From contig JAMKCH010010157.1 in assembly GCA_023653785.1 (NCBI GenBank), forward strand, positions 1-64,000: 64,000 nucleotides of DNA, in the 5' to 3' direction. This DNA comes from Ophioderma brevispina. Its lineage: Eukaryota > Echinodermata > Ophiuroidea > Amphilepidida > Ophiodermatidae. The translations under genes and the position numbers were made by a program. Within the stretch, counting starts at the first letter, position 1. Each line of letters begins with the position of its first letter. The notes under the pieces were generated by a model. That model searched no databases. It saw only the letters and a list, made by a program, of their open reading frames with translations, and was not told the DNA's origin. This document shows positions 12,128 through 25,214 of this stretch, in pieces.

Positions 12128-12531
12128 GTTTACCCCACAACAGAAAAGTTTGACACCTTGGTAGTTAGTATGGACACTCTACAGCAATGCAAGGTAGGGA
12201 GTACTCTCAAATTGTGGTATAACCAAAAAAATTTTTTAAAAGGCGGCCATTTAATTTCAAACAGGGGTCAAACTTTTAAAATGGCCCCAAGCATTTGAAA
12301 TGTATGCCTGTGGTATGCCATGACTAGGACGGAGTGAAAATGTGGCAGTACATTTAAACATGATTGGGAGCCAGCCTTAAACGTTTGGACCCCTGTGTAA
12401 ACTTAAATTGGCCTCCCCTATTGAAAAAGTGACACAACCAATTTAGATTACTACTCTACCTAGCGTTGATATAGATGGGGCCATACAAATACCAAAGGTT
12501 GTCAAACCTTTCGGTAGTGAGGGGTGTAAAC
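12128..12531. mobile_element. Foldback element with arms of about 100 bp
   Basis: The left arm (GTTTACCCCACAACAGAAAAG, GTTTGACACCTT, CAAGGTAGGGAGTA) pairs in order with the right arm (TACTCTACCTAGCG, AAGGTTGTCAAACC, GAGGGGTGTAAAC). The centre holds AAATGGCCCCAAGC and no frame of interest. Confidence 0.6.
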
Positions 12532-13384
12532 GATGATGTTTGACCTCGGGATCCGTGTTGCCACCCACTGCTCCTACTCTAGGAGCACGTGTGCATTGAT
12601 GTCTTACCGCCGAAGGCTTTTTAAACGCGGCATTAACCTCATATGTAGTGCTACCACAGAGATCATTGTGGAAAAAAGTCTGGAGACCAATGTATATTTA
12701 AAAGTCATCCGGTAATGGCATTAAGCTCTATCAGGATCAAATTCGAGAGAAAACATTGACAATGTCTAACCATGGGCTTCATGTGGTGTTATGTATTACA
12801 TACTACTATACTTAATAAATCGCAGTGCTAATCAAACCAAACGACAGATTGGTCACGGTGAACTAATTATAGGGACGCCCGGCCTTGAAAGAAAGGGAAT
12901 GATAATATTTAAACAATACCCGTCATGAAATGTTGATAAACAAATACTGTAATAAAAAATAAAAATATGTAGTAAACCTAAGGTAGTATAAGTCCATCAC
13001 AAAATGACATAGGTTGTTATTAGCTCCTTGTTGGAAGTTTTTCGTATCCTTATTAAACTAGATTTCCACAGTTCCATTATGTCTGGACTAGCCCTAATTT
13101 ATGTGAAGGTATTGAAGGAGCACCAGAGTGGCTAATATTTGTCCAAGGCAAGTCTGTTGTACAATTAGATAGAAACCAATGATAATAGAATTATAACCCT
13201 TCTGCTGTGCTTTTTGAATTGATGACGAGGTCTTATTACCTGTGGCACTTTCCCAAAAGTCTATTATGTGTGAATGTGAAATCGGTTGTATAATATAGTC
13301 GGGGTTTTCGCCAGCAGCCTCTTTTAAAACGTACTTGTTTCGTTATGTCTATCATATTCTTTACTTGATACGAAACTATATACT
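12532..13384. other. No feature recognised
   Basis: Only short open frames. No repeat partner seen in this window. Confidence 0.4.
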
Positions 13385-13640
13385 ACGTGCATACATTTCA
13401 CCACAATGTCGCGGGAAAGCTGCGGTTTTGATGGTGGGAAGCGAAACGCATCATAATATTGTTGCAACGTTCTATTCACTACGTGCTAATATTATGATTA
13501 ACCATTAAAACCAAGTTTTTAGTCTCTATCTTGGAAAAGAAAGAAAGGATTTGACGCTAAACTTTGATGAGACAATGAGAGAAAAAGACGATATTGATCT
13601 GATATCAAAAGAGATTCAAATTCAGGGAATCTCAGAGAGT
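13385..13640. repeat. Dispersed repeat, copy 1 of 3
   Basis: The series GGGAAA.., GGTTTTGATGGT, TTGCAACG.., TATGATTAACCATTAAAAC, TTAGTCTCTATCTTGGAAA and GATTTGA..CTGATATNAAAA is shared with 29490-29735 and in part with 35515-35625. Confidence 0.5.
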
Positions 13641-15819
13641 CGAAACAAGGCATCTTCTTAGCGAATTTTTCAATTGCACTTTGAGAATACTTGGGTGCGT
13701 GCTTTAAAAAATAGTCAAATGCGATAACAAAAAGACTACAATCGAACCCTTATTTTCACGTTAAATAAAAAGGAATAAAATGTGGTATTTATTTTTGTCC
13801 AGGAACAATAAACAGAAACAAAATAAATGTACCATGCACATAGGGTAAACTGCATTACGTGCGTAGTTTACCACCAATACGGAAATATTTGAACACAAAT
13901 CTTGAGTGCCAGAATTTCCGACAGTTCCGGTACAACTCGGCGTACATGTTTACTTCTTTTTTTTGTTATTGAATGCACTCTTGGAAACCCTCAGTGTGGC
14001 TAAACTTTATGTCTGGACAAGGAATCATCTGTATGTCATTCTGCTCTGCCTCTGGATAATATAGAATTTTTTTGATTGTATGATGAGATGTGCAGTTCGA
14101 AAGTGACCCGTCACATGGATTTGGATTCAAACGTGTTTGTAAAAGCAAGGCTGCATGTTAGCTCCCACTCTCTTATTCTTACTATGCTGAAAAAGCTTGA
14201 GGTGGGCAGCCAATAGAGGGGCATCCTAAACGAACCGTCTCTGCTCATGAGTCAAAAGTTCTTGGTCAAATCTATGACGGCCAAATAGTATTATAGAGGA
14301 AGCATTCATGTCTCGTTCAAGTGCAGGACGGATAAAATAATTTCTCCTTGAGTACAGCTCAGAATAGTGCACCACTCATCTGTTAGTTGTTGGTTTTGTG
14401 TATGATAGCCTCGCCACACTTGGACTTGATGAGAGCTGATTTGCTGATACGAGAGCCAGTAGCTGTTTAATGCCTTAGGGAAACAAAAATGCCATGGATG
14501 GTTTGCCAATGTCATCAGACTGCTGGATTGAACTGTATAGGTCAATCCAATTCGGACAAAAACCCTGACTACCTTCTGAGCATTGCTTCTGGCGGATCTT
14601 AAGGCCTGAAGAGTCTCTGGAAAAGATGCTGTCCTTGTTAGGCTTGCAGAGCCTGCGCTAGATGCAAGGGGTCGTAGTTCTTACAGGGAGAGACTGTAAA
14701 ATTGAATCTTTTTTCGACCACACTTCTTTATTACCAAAGGCTCAAGTGCAGCGTGTACACTGTAGACTTTAAATTTTCCCCCAATGATTAATTTTATTAA
14801 AAAGAGTAACACTATCCGGGAATACAATGGCTACCAAGTAATATTTCGGTTGAATTCACATGCGTCTCAAAATCTCAATTACATGGGCACAGTTCAATAG
14901 CTTTCATTCACAATATTAGAAAATACACACCCTGTTTTTGCGGTTGAGATATGATACCCAATCACACAAGGTCATTTCATATAATGTATGTACAACCCAA
15001 TGAACTGTGTCCGTGGTGGATGAGCGTATTGTAACTCATGGTGAGTGTCTTTATTAAATTAGATGTTAAACTCTTCGAGAATATTGAAAATAATATCTTT
15101 GGTGCACCAAAAGAAGCAAGAAAAACGATAGATTTCGTTATTGGGCATGTGATCTGGGTATTATGGGTCATACCAAGGCCTGAGCTGTTCTCGGTTAATT
15201 GTTAGAATGGGACGCACGAACAGCGCCTACTTTCGATGAGTACCAATAATAATATCAAGCGAGTTGGCGGACTCTACGGTTTCGCACCTAACAAGGTCGA
15301 AGTGCCATAATAAAAAAATATGAGAATGTGCAATACTACTCTGCATGGGGTTAAAAACGTCACACTCGTTATAGGCAACGAGAACATTAAAACTATAGCC
15401 AACGCTATTTTGGAAGCCATTATGAAAATCTGCTAAAAACATCGTATATAGAGAATCTGTTGCGTCGGTAAACTTCTGAATAAACCACATGACGAAGTTC
15501 TTGGATGTGTAAGGATCATTTAATAAACCGAGGGTCGCCTGGTAAAATCAACAAGAAAAATCAAAGTGCATTTTTCCATGCTGTAAGGTTCACGTATATT
15601 TGCTGGGCTTATGCGGTAAACATTTAAGCGTCTCCGTGAGCTCGGTGAATCAGATGGACGTGGAGTACTCTAGCCTGTTATTTTTCTATCTCTATGGGGT
15701 TATATACCTTGTTATAATAAAATAGAAAAATTTACAAAATCGTTTGTCGACAGCTAAAACACATGTCAGCAGGTATTATGAAAGGGAGTCTAACTTTACG
15801 GACCTGGGTGTAAACCAGG
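13641..15819. other. Mostly unassigned; one repeat shared with 37925-38095
   Basis: Between 14860 and 15030 the words GGGCACAGTTCAATAGCTTTCATTCAC, GGTATTATG-type and ACAAGGTCA.., ATGTATGTACAA and AATGAACTGTGTCC occur in inverted order relative to 37925-38095 (GGACACAGTTCATTG, TTGTACATACATTG, AAAGCTAATGAACTGTG). That indicates a dispersed repeat. Elsewhere I see nothing. Confidence 0.4.
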
Positions 15820-16376
15820 GATTGTCTTGAGGGACCTTTTTTCCTTTCAAAATACTGTGAGGAATTTTATCCGTTAAGATATTGTCAGAGTATGTTGGAA
15901 GGCAAAAAGTCCAATAGGTGGACTAACCCTAAAACCCAAAGAGCAGTAAACTTCTCCCCTCCTAAAAAGCCTTACATTGGCTGCCAATTGCTGACCGCAT
16001 TAAATTTCCGTACTCTGGTCCAAAAGTATAAGCTTATGCATACATCACAACCTGGTTATCTTCTTCTCTTCTTTCAGATTCGTTCCATCTTCCTTATGCC
16101 TTGCTTTATGCTGCAGGTTGGTACCTAATTGTCCACAGATCCAACAAACAGATGGTGATCGGGCTTTCTCTACCATTGCCCCTCGTCTATGGAAAAGTCT
16201 GCCACTGTACATCAGACAGGCTGTCGTCTTAGCTCTTCAAGAAACTCTCGAAAACCCATATATTTCCGGATTACTAGCTGTGGTTTCTTCTTCCTCATTG
16301 CTTTCTTTTTTCACTGCGCCTAGAATACGTGTAATTAGGCGCGTATAAATCCCGCTGTATTTATTGTATTGTAGTG
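15820..16376 (+). pseudogene. 3' end of an L2/CR1-like LINE, frameshifted ORF2 C-terminus
   Basis: The translation spans two frames (to 16128 and from 16118). It reproduces the C-terminal tail common to CR1/L2/Rex-type LINE ORF2 proteins: a degraded LxWLP-type start (KPYIGCQLLTALNFRTLV), then YKLMHTSQPGYL, then the hallmark GDRAFSTIAPRLWKSLP followed by LYIRQA. Downstream, GTAATTAGGCGCGTATAAAT resembles the short GCGC-TATAAAT tail of L2-like elements. The frame breaks, the lack of any upstream reverse-transcriptase motif and the truncated 5' side mark it as a dead, 5'-truncated insertion. The clade assignment is from pattern memory and could be another Jockey-superfamily clade. Confidence 0.75.
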
Positions 16377-17063
16377 TATAATGTGGCCCTAAATGTATTC
16401 AACTGCTTGACTGTAGGTAATTTCATACTCGTAATAAATATTTTTGTGGGCTTGCCGCTATATACTATTAGATTTAAACTTAGATATGTTTTTGCCAAGA
16501 AACAAGTAAAACATTACTTTTCTGACGATTTCATGAACCTTGGTATGAATTATTACCCATATCGTGTGTCACACCGAAATTTGAATATAAGTAATGGTTA
16601 AAAATACATACATTCATTATTCAGATGCACGTTTTATATAATAATTTGGCAGGGGAACCCTCACAAGATACTGAATTTGTTCTTGGCAGGTGTGGGAAAA
16701 CCGGAACTTTGTTGGCCGAACATTTTGAAATTTCAAGAGGGATGCCTCAAAAAAAAAGGTTTTTATTCTATTGGATTGTTACCTGAAAGCATAAGGATAA
16801 GAGCTAGGCTTCTGCCTCTCGGGTAGCAGAAGCCAAGATATATGAACACGTAATTGAAATGGTGGTAATTTCGGAAAATGACAAAAATCTCATCGTCCAC
16901 ACGAATTTGTCTCTCGAACAAAATGATAGCACTCGTGGAGGATCTATTTGTGTGGAGATGTTGGGGTGCACGAGCTTGCACTAAGCCCACGTAGAGGCTA
17001 TTGACGTGATTAGGCCACTAAATTGCAATATGGTACATTGGATTTTGCTGGTAATGTAGTGAT
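16377..17063. other. No feature recognised
   Basis: AT-rich flank between the LINE fragment and the Harbinger-like element. Open frames are short and without motifs. Confidence 0.4.
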
Positions 17064-17066
17064 TAA

Positions 17067-17801
17067 GGGCCGTATTCTCAAACGATGTTTAAAATAAACA
17101 GTGGTTAGGCCTAAACTGTGGTTAGCTAAACGCACAGGTTAAAAAACCGCAGGTTAAATATTTTAACAAGTCGTTTAGCTAACCACGATATTTAAACGCC
17201 GTAAATATCATCCACAGAACTGTGACTTATCTTCGCCTAACAATATTACGTTCGCTTGAACAATATTGATATGTGAGATAATGCCTTCCGTAGTTTTTAA
17301 TGCTACGCAGGAAGTCCACTTGTAATTTCAAGAATGTCGCGTTATGCAAGGAGCTTTAGAATTTGTTCAGCTATGGAGAAAAAAACACCGGGTCTATTGT
17401 TGTATGTCGCTGTGCTGCACTTGCCATCAGCCAATACTACAACAGATACATACGAGCATAAAAATAAAAGCAAAGGGGGAAAATGGATGAGAACAAATTA
17501 AATGAAAACTCGGAAAAGAAAGATAAGAGAAATAAACGAGGCAACTGGTCTAACCTCGTGTATCACATTCAGCTGAAAATATCAGGCACTTGATGAAAGC
17601 GTGAAGTTAAACACGCCTTTAACTACCCCCGGATCAAGTCTAAATTTAACAACGTTTTAGACATGTTTAACGATGTTCGACTAAAGTTTAAACGGCGTTT
17701 AAGGTTAACCATGCTTTGAGAATATTGCGTTTATGTTAGCGGGCCTTTAAATTGCGATTTAACCAGTGATTAGCGTTAAACATCGTTTGAGAATATGGGC
17801 C
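17067..17801 (+). mobile_element. Harbinger-like non-autonomous element, full copy
   Basis: The termini GGGCCGTATTCTCAAACGAT and the reverse complement of ATCGTTTGAGAATATGGGCC are inverted repeats, and both are flanked by TAA (17064-17066 and 17802-17804). A 3-bp TWA duplication is the PIF/Harbinger signature. At 17483 an ATG opens MDENKLNENSEKKDKRNKRG followed by NWS. A KR..NWS start resembles the Myb/SANT-like second protein of Harbinger transposons, but the frame stops after about 36 codons. The element is therefore a deletion derivative. The Myb assignment is inference from a very short stretch. Confidence 0.65.
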
Positions 17802-17992
17802 TAAATCATTATTAAACCCTTCCAGTAAATTCCACGTATGTAATAACATATGTATAAAAGCCAACATTATGTCTCTATCACAAATAGATCTACTGATAGA
17901 GTTATGGTCATTATAATGATTCCGGGAGCATATTAGTTTGTGTACCAATTTAATGATTAAATCACATCACTAACCCTACCAGTAGATTTCTT

Positions 17993-18436
17993 GGTCCGTA
18001 TTCTCAAACGATGTTTAACGCTAATCACTGGTTAAATCGTAATTTAAAAGCCCACTAAAATAAACGCAATTCTCAAAGCGTGGTTAACTTTAAACGCTTT
18101 CATCAAATACCTGATATTTTCAGCTATATGTGATACTCGTGGTTAGAGCAGTTGTCTCTTTTATTTCTCGTATCTTTCTTTCCCGAGTCCTCGGTTGATT
18201 TCTTCTCGTCCATTTTCCCTTTGCTTCTATTTTTATGCTCGTGTATATATCTGTTATAGTATTGAATTATAGAAGGTTCCGCACAGCGACATACAACAGT
18301 TTTAAATAGGCCCGGGTTTTGTCTCCATCACTGAACAAAGTCTAAAGCTCCTTGCATAACGAGACATTCTTGAAATTTACCCGTGTGCTTCCTGCATAAC
18401 ATTTACAACTACGGAAGGCATTATCTGACATATAAA
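17993..18436 (-). mobile_element. Harbinger-like element, truncated inverted copy
   Basis: Beginning GGTCCGTATTCTCAAACGAT, this copy matches 17067-17801 in reverse orientation and breaks off near 18436, so the two face each other around about 190 bp. On the minus strand it keeps the same start codon and a related peptide, MDEKKSTEDSGKKDTRNKR. This shows the fragment is an inherited part of the family. Confidence 0.65.
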
Positions 18437-20789
18437 TATATAATATAACACACCTTTTCAAAAATCCAAACTTTTCCGGAAATTTCCGGAAAATGCTGAA
18501 GCCCAAAACTTTGGAACGGAATACCCTTGAAACATGAAATTAGTGTCAAATATCTCAATCTGCTAATAACTCAGTTTCGACCAAAGTGTATTTAGGCCCT
18601 TTTGGAAATGAGCTCTTCATATAAAATATCAAATTTTAGTCAACAACTGCAGGATTGCATAGTTATCAACATTTTCGCAGAGCTGAAGATAAGGTTACAC
18701 ATTCATACATTAGTAGACCAACAGTTTAGGTAAACTCCCAAAGTATGCTGCAATGTAGTAAGTCAGGGACACGTTCACGAGGTTATGGATCATAGATTTC
18801 TTTTGTTTAGGAGATTCCATGGATAGTAAAGCAGATAGTGACAACAATTGTGTATTTTGTTATAAAAGCATCAAATTTAGTAGAAGGGGTGGTTGAGAAA
18901 TTTTTGGAAAAAAAGAATGGATACCACCATACCACCTGCTCAGATAAAGTTCAATGTAACATAGAGCCACCAAAGGTCAAAACCGTGGTCAAAACTTTTA
19001 ACGATTTAGGTCTAAAATAGCCATAGTAGTATTGAAGGAAGAAATAATCATACAAAAAGGGTTTGTATATTTTTGAGATACAATTATGTCCTTACCTTAT
19101 ACATGTATATAGATAATGTGAGTCAATTAATAGTCAGATCCACAGGCATCATATGTTAGGTTTGCTGGGTGTTTAATGAAGATTAGCTCTAAAGGCTAAT
19201 TTTAGTTATTTATTTTTTGCGAAATATAAGGATCACAGATAATGGAAATAAATGTTAAGCCGTTGTTAAATGCTATTTTGAACAGCTAAGTCGTAATATC
19301 GGTATTCATTGCCTGATTTTCAGTGGTAACAGAGTTCAATTAATAACGTACAGAATTTTTCGATTACATGTACTCATTTTTACCGATCGATAAATTAAAC
19401 CCCCAATTTACAAAAAAAAATAACTTTTCCTCTATAGGGTATAGCGCCATGCATCAGTAAAGGGATAAGCAGCGATTGGTTGATCCGAAACATTGAAAAA
19501 TCACAAAAATCGTATTCGGTATTTTGTTACTGGCATGGGTGTTTGTGGATGTGCTAAACATAACGTGCAACTGGTTGCTTGAAAAAAACAAGGCATTACT
19601 TTTATCTGATTCTGTAATTTCTACACGTGCGTTTCAAAAATTCGGACTCTTGGATGCAAGGGTCTTTTCCTGTGATTTTCCAGATTTATAAGCGTAAAGT
19701 TTTAATATGTGCACCTGTACAGTTTGACTAAAACACAAAAAGATTATGGTTCTTTGTTTATTATGTACACTGGTGAAACCACAATCAGCTGTTTATTGGA
19801 GATTTTGAGGGGGGGGGGGGGGGAACCCCCAACAAACCGGGACCCCCGTCGTGTCATGGGTCTATTGCGGCGACCCAGAAGCGCTATGACAAGATTCCTC
19901 AAAAACTCATTTTTCACTATGAGGTTTTACGTCTGACTTAAGTAGTTATTTAGTCTATGCCCGGAATTGCACTACTGATCTTTGATTTATACGCTTTTTT
20001 TATCTTTCCACCTCAAAGGTATAGCTATGCCTTTATTCAAAACAATTTGTTTTATAAAACGACTTACAACATTTTCAGCTATTTGTAGAAGTATACATTA
20101 TGATAATCCAGCTCACACAATTCTTGTTCGGTACATAGTAGCATGTTAAGGTATATATTCCAATAAACATTGGTATCACGCAATTCGTTGTACTGAAATT
20201 CTACTCTTGGTTGTTTGAAGATTGGTCACATATCATAAAACCTTTGATTGCATGCATAAAATAATATGGTGATTGGGGTTTTCTTTTTTGTATAATTATA
20301 AATGATTTGGATTGTAGATCAGAAAAGCAGCTAGCTCAATCAGGATATTGATAAATGCATAAATCTCTTTTGTTCAATCCAGCCAATTACAATTTTGTCA
20401 ACAGAGATTATTCGAAATTGCTTATGTTCTGTGACTTGAATAAATATTTTCAAAATTCAGGACAAAATTGATGCATTGTAGTTACATTTTACAAAAAAAA
20501 TGCATCCACTATCATCATTTTGATTATTACAGAAGGTTGCCTTTCATTTGAATTGCCTAAGATTTCCAATTTATGCAAGTTCTTTTACAACAAATTGAGT
20601 TTATACAAGATATTAAACTGAAATTGTCCCATTTTATTATTTATTCGTTCTTATTTAAAAAAAGTAAATGGGCTTAACCAATGATCTGTGGTTAAACCAT
20701 GTTTTTTCCCAATATTGTATACACGTAGCGTTCGTTGTTGTCATACATAAACATGTTATAAAAAATCTTATTTTAGAAAGCTTACTGAC
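18437..20789. other. No feature recognised
   Basis: Long AT-rich stretch with a G homopolymer at 19809-19822. No open frame here has motif or splice support. Confidence 0.4.
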
Positions 20790-21860
20790 GTGTTTTTCAT
20801 TTCGCTATAAATTTAAACAGGGTACATGACTTTTTGTCAGATGTTACATAAGCTCTTCAGTTTAATGACGTTTTATTTCATCGGGAATAGCGACGTGTAA
20901 CTTATGTAGGTCAAACAGTTTGTTGGACAAAACAATTTGATCAGAAATTTCAGACAAAGAAGATAATCTATTATCTGTTGATAAACAGTTTAGACTTAAA
21001 TTTCCTGCTTTGATCAGATTGCTATAGAAAGTACTTTTCCATTGTGTCGAATAGGTTTATTCCCCCAGATGATATCTTTTTCATTCAGGTCAACATTATC
21101 AAATCGTTTTTAATTCAATAAAGTACCATGTTTTTATAATATCGTAATAGAAGGATTGGAATTTTCATCTGGTCTAGAAAATATGAAATCGGTGCTTTTG
21201 CATCGAGCTCGAGCAGAAAAGGCTTAATCCACCATATGGTCAAAAAGTTTTTTAATGATTTTGTTCCAGATTCCATTATCATTCTATAACTTCTAGATAT
21301 CCACTTATTAGTAAGCATTGATTTGACATTCGACATCTATCATTTGGTAAACCCCTTCTTCAATTTTTGTGAAACTACACTTCTTTTTACTTTTTTCTTG
21401 CTAGAACCCCACACAAAATTGTGAATCAGTTTATTACCTTTTAATAACGTATTCGGGTATTTGAAATACATGCTGCATTGTATAAACTTTGTGAAATACC
21501 AAGAGATTTTATTATGGAATTCTCCGAGAGTTGACGTTAATTTCGTGTTTCCAACGGTTAAAAACGTTTTGAGTTTGGTTAATTTCGGACTCAAATTCAA
21601 ATGTCAATTTGACGACGATTTTTACCGGAATTATATTCCAAGGCTTTACCAGGTTCATTTGTCCACCTGAGTGCGTTGTTATGGTTAATACGTAATGTAT
21701 CAGTGCCTAGATGTCGAGCACCTTCTGTTTTTGTTTTATTCTTGTGATCCGATGAAACAGCGCTAAATCTGTCCAAGTCATTTAGCCAAAGGATGAAACA
21801 GATGACATATCTCAACAAAAATGATGGTATCATCAGCATTTGCGCCAATTTTTGCTCTCT
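20790..21860 (-). pseudogene. L1/Tx1-like LINE reverse-transcriptase remnant
   Basis: On the minus strand the order of blocks matches the second half of an L1/Tx1-type reverse transcriptase and its connection domain. At 21829-21837 is an ADD active-site triad (read NADDTIIFVE). A KTKTEGARHLG block follows, then LSPKLTKLKTFLTVGNTKLT, then the characteristic IHNFVWGSSKKKVKRSV, then KSLKNFL. Further down are DIIWGNKPIRHNGK and AIPDEIKR near 20880-21090. The blocks fall in different frames with internal stops, so it is inactive. Endonuclease, ORF1 and 3' tail are not seen. The Tx1 assignment is by block order and is moderately secure. Confidence 0.7.
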
Positions 21861-22636
21861 AATTCTGGAATTTATTGACAGTATAGCGATTTATAAGCTA
21901 ATTACAATGCGTTGATTTTTTTTATTCTATTGCTTACCTTTAATTATTATGTGGTTAAGCCCAGTGGTGAAGCAAAATGTTTTACTTTCGATTAGAACAA
22001 AGGTGAACTTTGTTTCTGCTTTCAGTATGGCAGACACTAATTATATTAATAATAAAGTAAATTTATACAGAACAAAAGGCAGAAAGTTGCCATGCATTCA
22101 TACAATTCTAAAACAAATAAAATGGCATCGGTTATAAAAATTCGGGTGAGTGTGAAGTTTAAATTGGAAAAAAATATGTGTACTGATTGAGAAGTGAAAT
22201 ATCAATGTAGGCCATGTCACCAAAATTGCTTTTATAACTGGTCCAAAAAGGCAAATATTTGGAATCATAGGAGAGATAAGTTTACCTACAAGTTATCTAG
22301 ATAATTCACTTCATGTATATTTATAATGAATAGATAGTCTAGCAGATTACATGGGTTCCCATGTACCCCCCTTAAAAATAATTTCTAACATGATTTTAAG
22401 CATCTCTACGACATCTCTTTAATGAATTTTGATGTTAGCAAATCAAATCTCATGGGGTCTGTTTGGCGGCCATCTTGGATCTAAAGATATCAGTCATATA
22501 AAGTTGTTCAATTAAGTTGAAAAGTATTTAAAATGATTGGTCTCATCATAAGGTATCAGAAAATATATAGTTTGGCATTTGTGATGTTCAAATACATAGA
22601 TATATGTGGAAATGTGATAAAGGTCAATGAACTTTT
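21861..22636. other. No feature recognised
   Basis: Flank of the LINE remnant. I see nothing beyond short open frames. Confidence 0.4.
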
Positions 22637-22990
22637 GATTGGTCATTGTACAGGGGGCCAAACTTTCAAAATGCACGGATCTTGACAAAACTGATGTTGT
22701 TGATATGAGCATGAGCAATCCAGAAAAGTATAGTTTGCACTATCTAGGATGTTTAGTTAGGTAGTAAAATTCAATGTAAAGTTACTTCTTGTCAAATTTG
22801 TATTGTTTTGTACGGGAATTTGGCACTATTCGTCTCTTTCCTAAAAAAATAAACCAAAACGGGAGATCCTAAATCGTGGAAACTTTACTTTTACATTTCT
22901 AGATTGGTCATGCTCATACGAATAACTTGACACCAATCTTATCAAGATCGATGCATTTTGAAAATTTGGCCCCCTGTACAATGACCAATC
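22637..22990. mobile_element. Foldback element, arms about 100 bp
   Basis: The left end GATTGGTCATTGTACAGGGG and the right end CCCCTGTACAATGACCAATC are exact reverse complements. Pairing continues through GGCCAAA-TTTCAAAATGCA.. / TGCATTTTGAAAATTTGGCC and GAGCATGA / TCATGCTC. Non-coding. Confidence 0.75.
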
Positions 22991-23154
22991 TGAAGCCACG
23001 TTGGATCAAACATGTTTTTACTGTTATGAAGGCAAACAATCAAATATGAGAACCTGAGCGGAATTAGTTTTAATTGAATTGATTAATCTTGTCAATATGT
23101 TAACCACAAAAAATCTCTTAATTGATGACATTCTAACAATAAACATTAACAATT

Positions 23155-23519
23155 TTAAAGCCACAATCAGTCATTTTTTTCTCCAAATTCAAAATGCTCA
23201 TTTTGACTCTAAATTGCTAGTGTTTCTAGGTCATATCAACACCTTATATTACAGTTCTTTGTGAAAAACGGACACTTAAGTATTTTACGAAGATGCAATT
23301 TACGACTGTGTCTAGACCTAAAAAAGTCGGATCCCGACTTTTATTAGTAAACAAAGCATAAAAATGTCATTTATTGACAAATACGGCGTGTTACGCTTAG
23401 CCACTTACAGGGGTCATTACTACAATTTCCGATACAACAGTGCAAAAAAATGGACTTTGATGAAAAATAGGGGGCGTGACTCGTTTAAATTTTAAAGAAA
23501 TCGCTGATAGTGGCTTTAA
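23155..23519. mobile_element. TTAA-flanked MITE, AGCCAC family, copy 1
   Basis: Both ends read TTAAAGCCAC (inverted). The core has AAAAAGTCGGATCCCGACTT, a strong palindrome, followed by TTATTAGTAAACAAA. A second copy lies at 58749-59096. TTAA flanks suggest a piggyBac-type target. Confidence 0.7.
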
Positions 23520-23888
23520 TATGCTAGTATGTGTTAAGTCCTAAACAATCATGAACCTCATCTTACCTACAAATGGCTGAAGGAAAGTCCCATCTGATTT
23601 TACATCTGCTCGACCAAGGAATAGAACTAATTCTGTCATGTATACCACAGAGGAATACGAGTAGGATATGCATGGTATACGTCAATATCAAATGAAATAC
23701 TAGTACATGTATATGAATGTAAACCCACACCGCAGTATATCGAGATATTGAAAAGTTCTAAGAAAATATCTTTTAAAGATTAAAGATTTAAAGATGGCCA
23801 ATAAATCACATTGTATTCACTTATTGATTCACATGGGTCTGTCTGTCTAAGAGTCATCGAGGTGAAAGGTCCTAAACAAGTCCTTAAC

Positions 23889-24892
23889 TACAGTGTGTCC
23901 CAAAAAACGCAACACTTGGTGCCAGCTGCCATAAGTTTTGAACAAAAGAACATAAACACACGTCCATTGGACTCTTAGCTATAAATATCCCAGAAAAAAT
24001 CATAACGATAGAGTCAACAGTTTTTAAGATATATCCCAGACAATCAGTAACATACAGGACCCATTCTACAAATATGAGGCGCTGGTAACTACAAGAGTTG
24101 CACTGAAGAACATACTATGGCAAATACAAATTTGATTGCAATCAATATTTGATTGCCCAATTTTCTTGCAGAACAACTTCTAGTTGATCAAATAACTGCA
24201 TTTACATAATTATTAGTAAACTGATAATGATAAAGCATTATTTTATTGGTGATAAAATATATTTCAAGACGATATTAGACTATGACTAAGTCATCGACAG
24301 ACTTCATGTTACATATAAAATTATAAATCCGCTGGACTGCAACATGCTTTTTTCGTTCTGAACTTTGTGAAAGTAAAACATGTTTTCAACACAAAACTCA
24401 ATAACAATATCAATATATTCATTCGGTCATTCAATTTTTGGTTATGATAACTCTTTGTGTTCTGTCACAAAAAGATGATGATTGATTAGCTCTAATCCAG
24501 TGCTGTCCAATTTGGACAATGCGTGTTTGTTGATCATACACGCCTAATTCCACCTATTACGTGTGTTAAAATGTATGTTTATTACCTGTTATTAGCAACG
24601 GAAACATTCATATGTTAACATTTGTTGCAGGACCTGTCATTAAAAAAAAGCAAAATGGTGGTTGGACTAACAGATTCATATTGGTAGTTCTGCATGCCAG
24701 AAATACAGTACCGCATTTGTTGTTACTAACGCCTCAATTTGGTAAAATGGGTCCTGCAAATTACTTGATTTCTGGGGTCATATCTTAAAAAAATATTGAC
24801 TCTACCTTTATGAACTTTTCAGGGACATTAGCTAACAGTCCTATCTTACCTTACAACAAATAACAAGTAGTCACGTTTTGGGACACACGGTA
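23889..24892. mobile_element. Mariner-like MITE, 1.0 kb, TA-flanked
   Basis: The ends are TA|CAGTGTGTCCCAAAA and TTTTGGGACACACGG|TA. The arms pair for about 250 bp (GACCCATTCTACAAATATGAGGC / GCCTCAATTTGGTAAAATGGG; AGAGTCAACAGT / ATTGACTCTA). A TA duplication with a CAGTGTGTCCC terminus is typical of Tc1/mariner relatives. No transposase frame remains. Confidence 0.7.
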
Positions 24893-25214
24893 CATTATCA
24901 AATTATGTTCTCTATGCATGCTTTGCCATTTTGGCCAAAGGCTGCACAGAATACCATTTAAACAATCCTGAATATGGGCTCATCGTACGTCAAAGAACAT
25001 TCTCTTATAGTGGTTTTTATACTGGTAAACGGACTAAATCCCCAAGAAATCACTTATCCAGATTGGATATAGTTAATTTTCCGCTTATAATCATGAGTAT
25101 TGCAATATATTAGAGATTTATTATTACGTTTTGTGTAAAAAAAGTTTCGAAGTTGCCATTTTAAGAGCGGTATTTTGTAATAACCATAAACCTTAAACCT
25201 TCAGTGTTTTTAAA

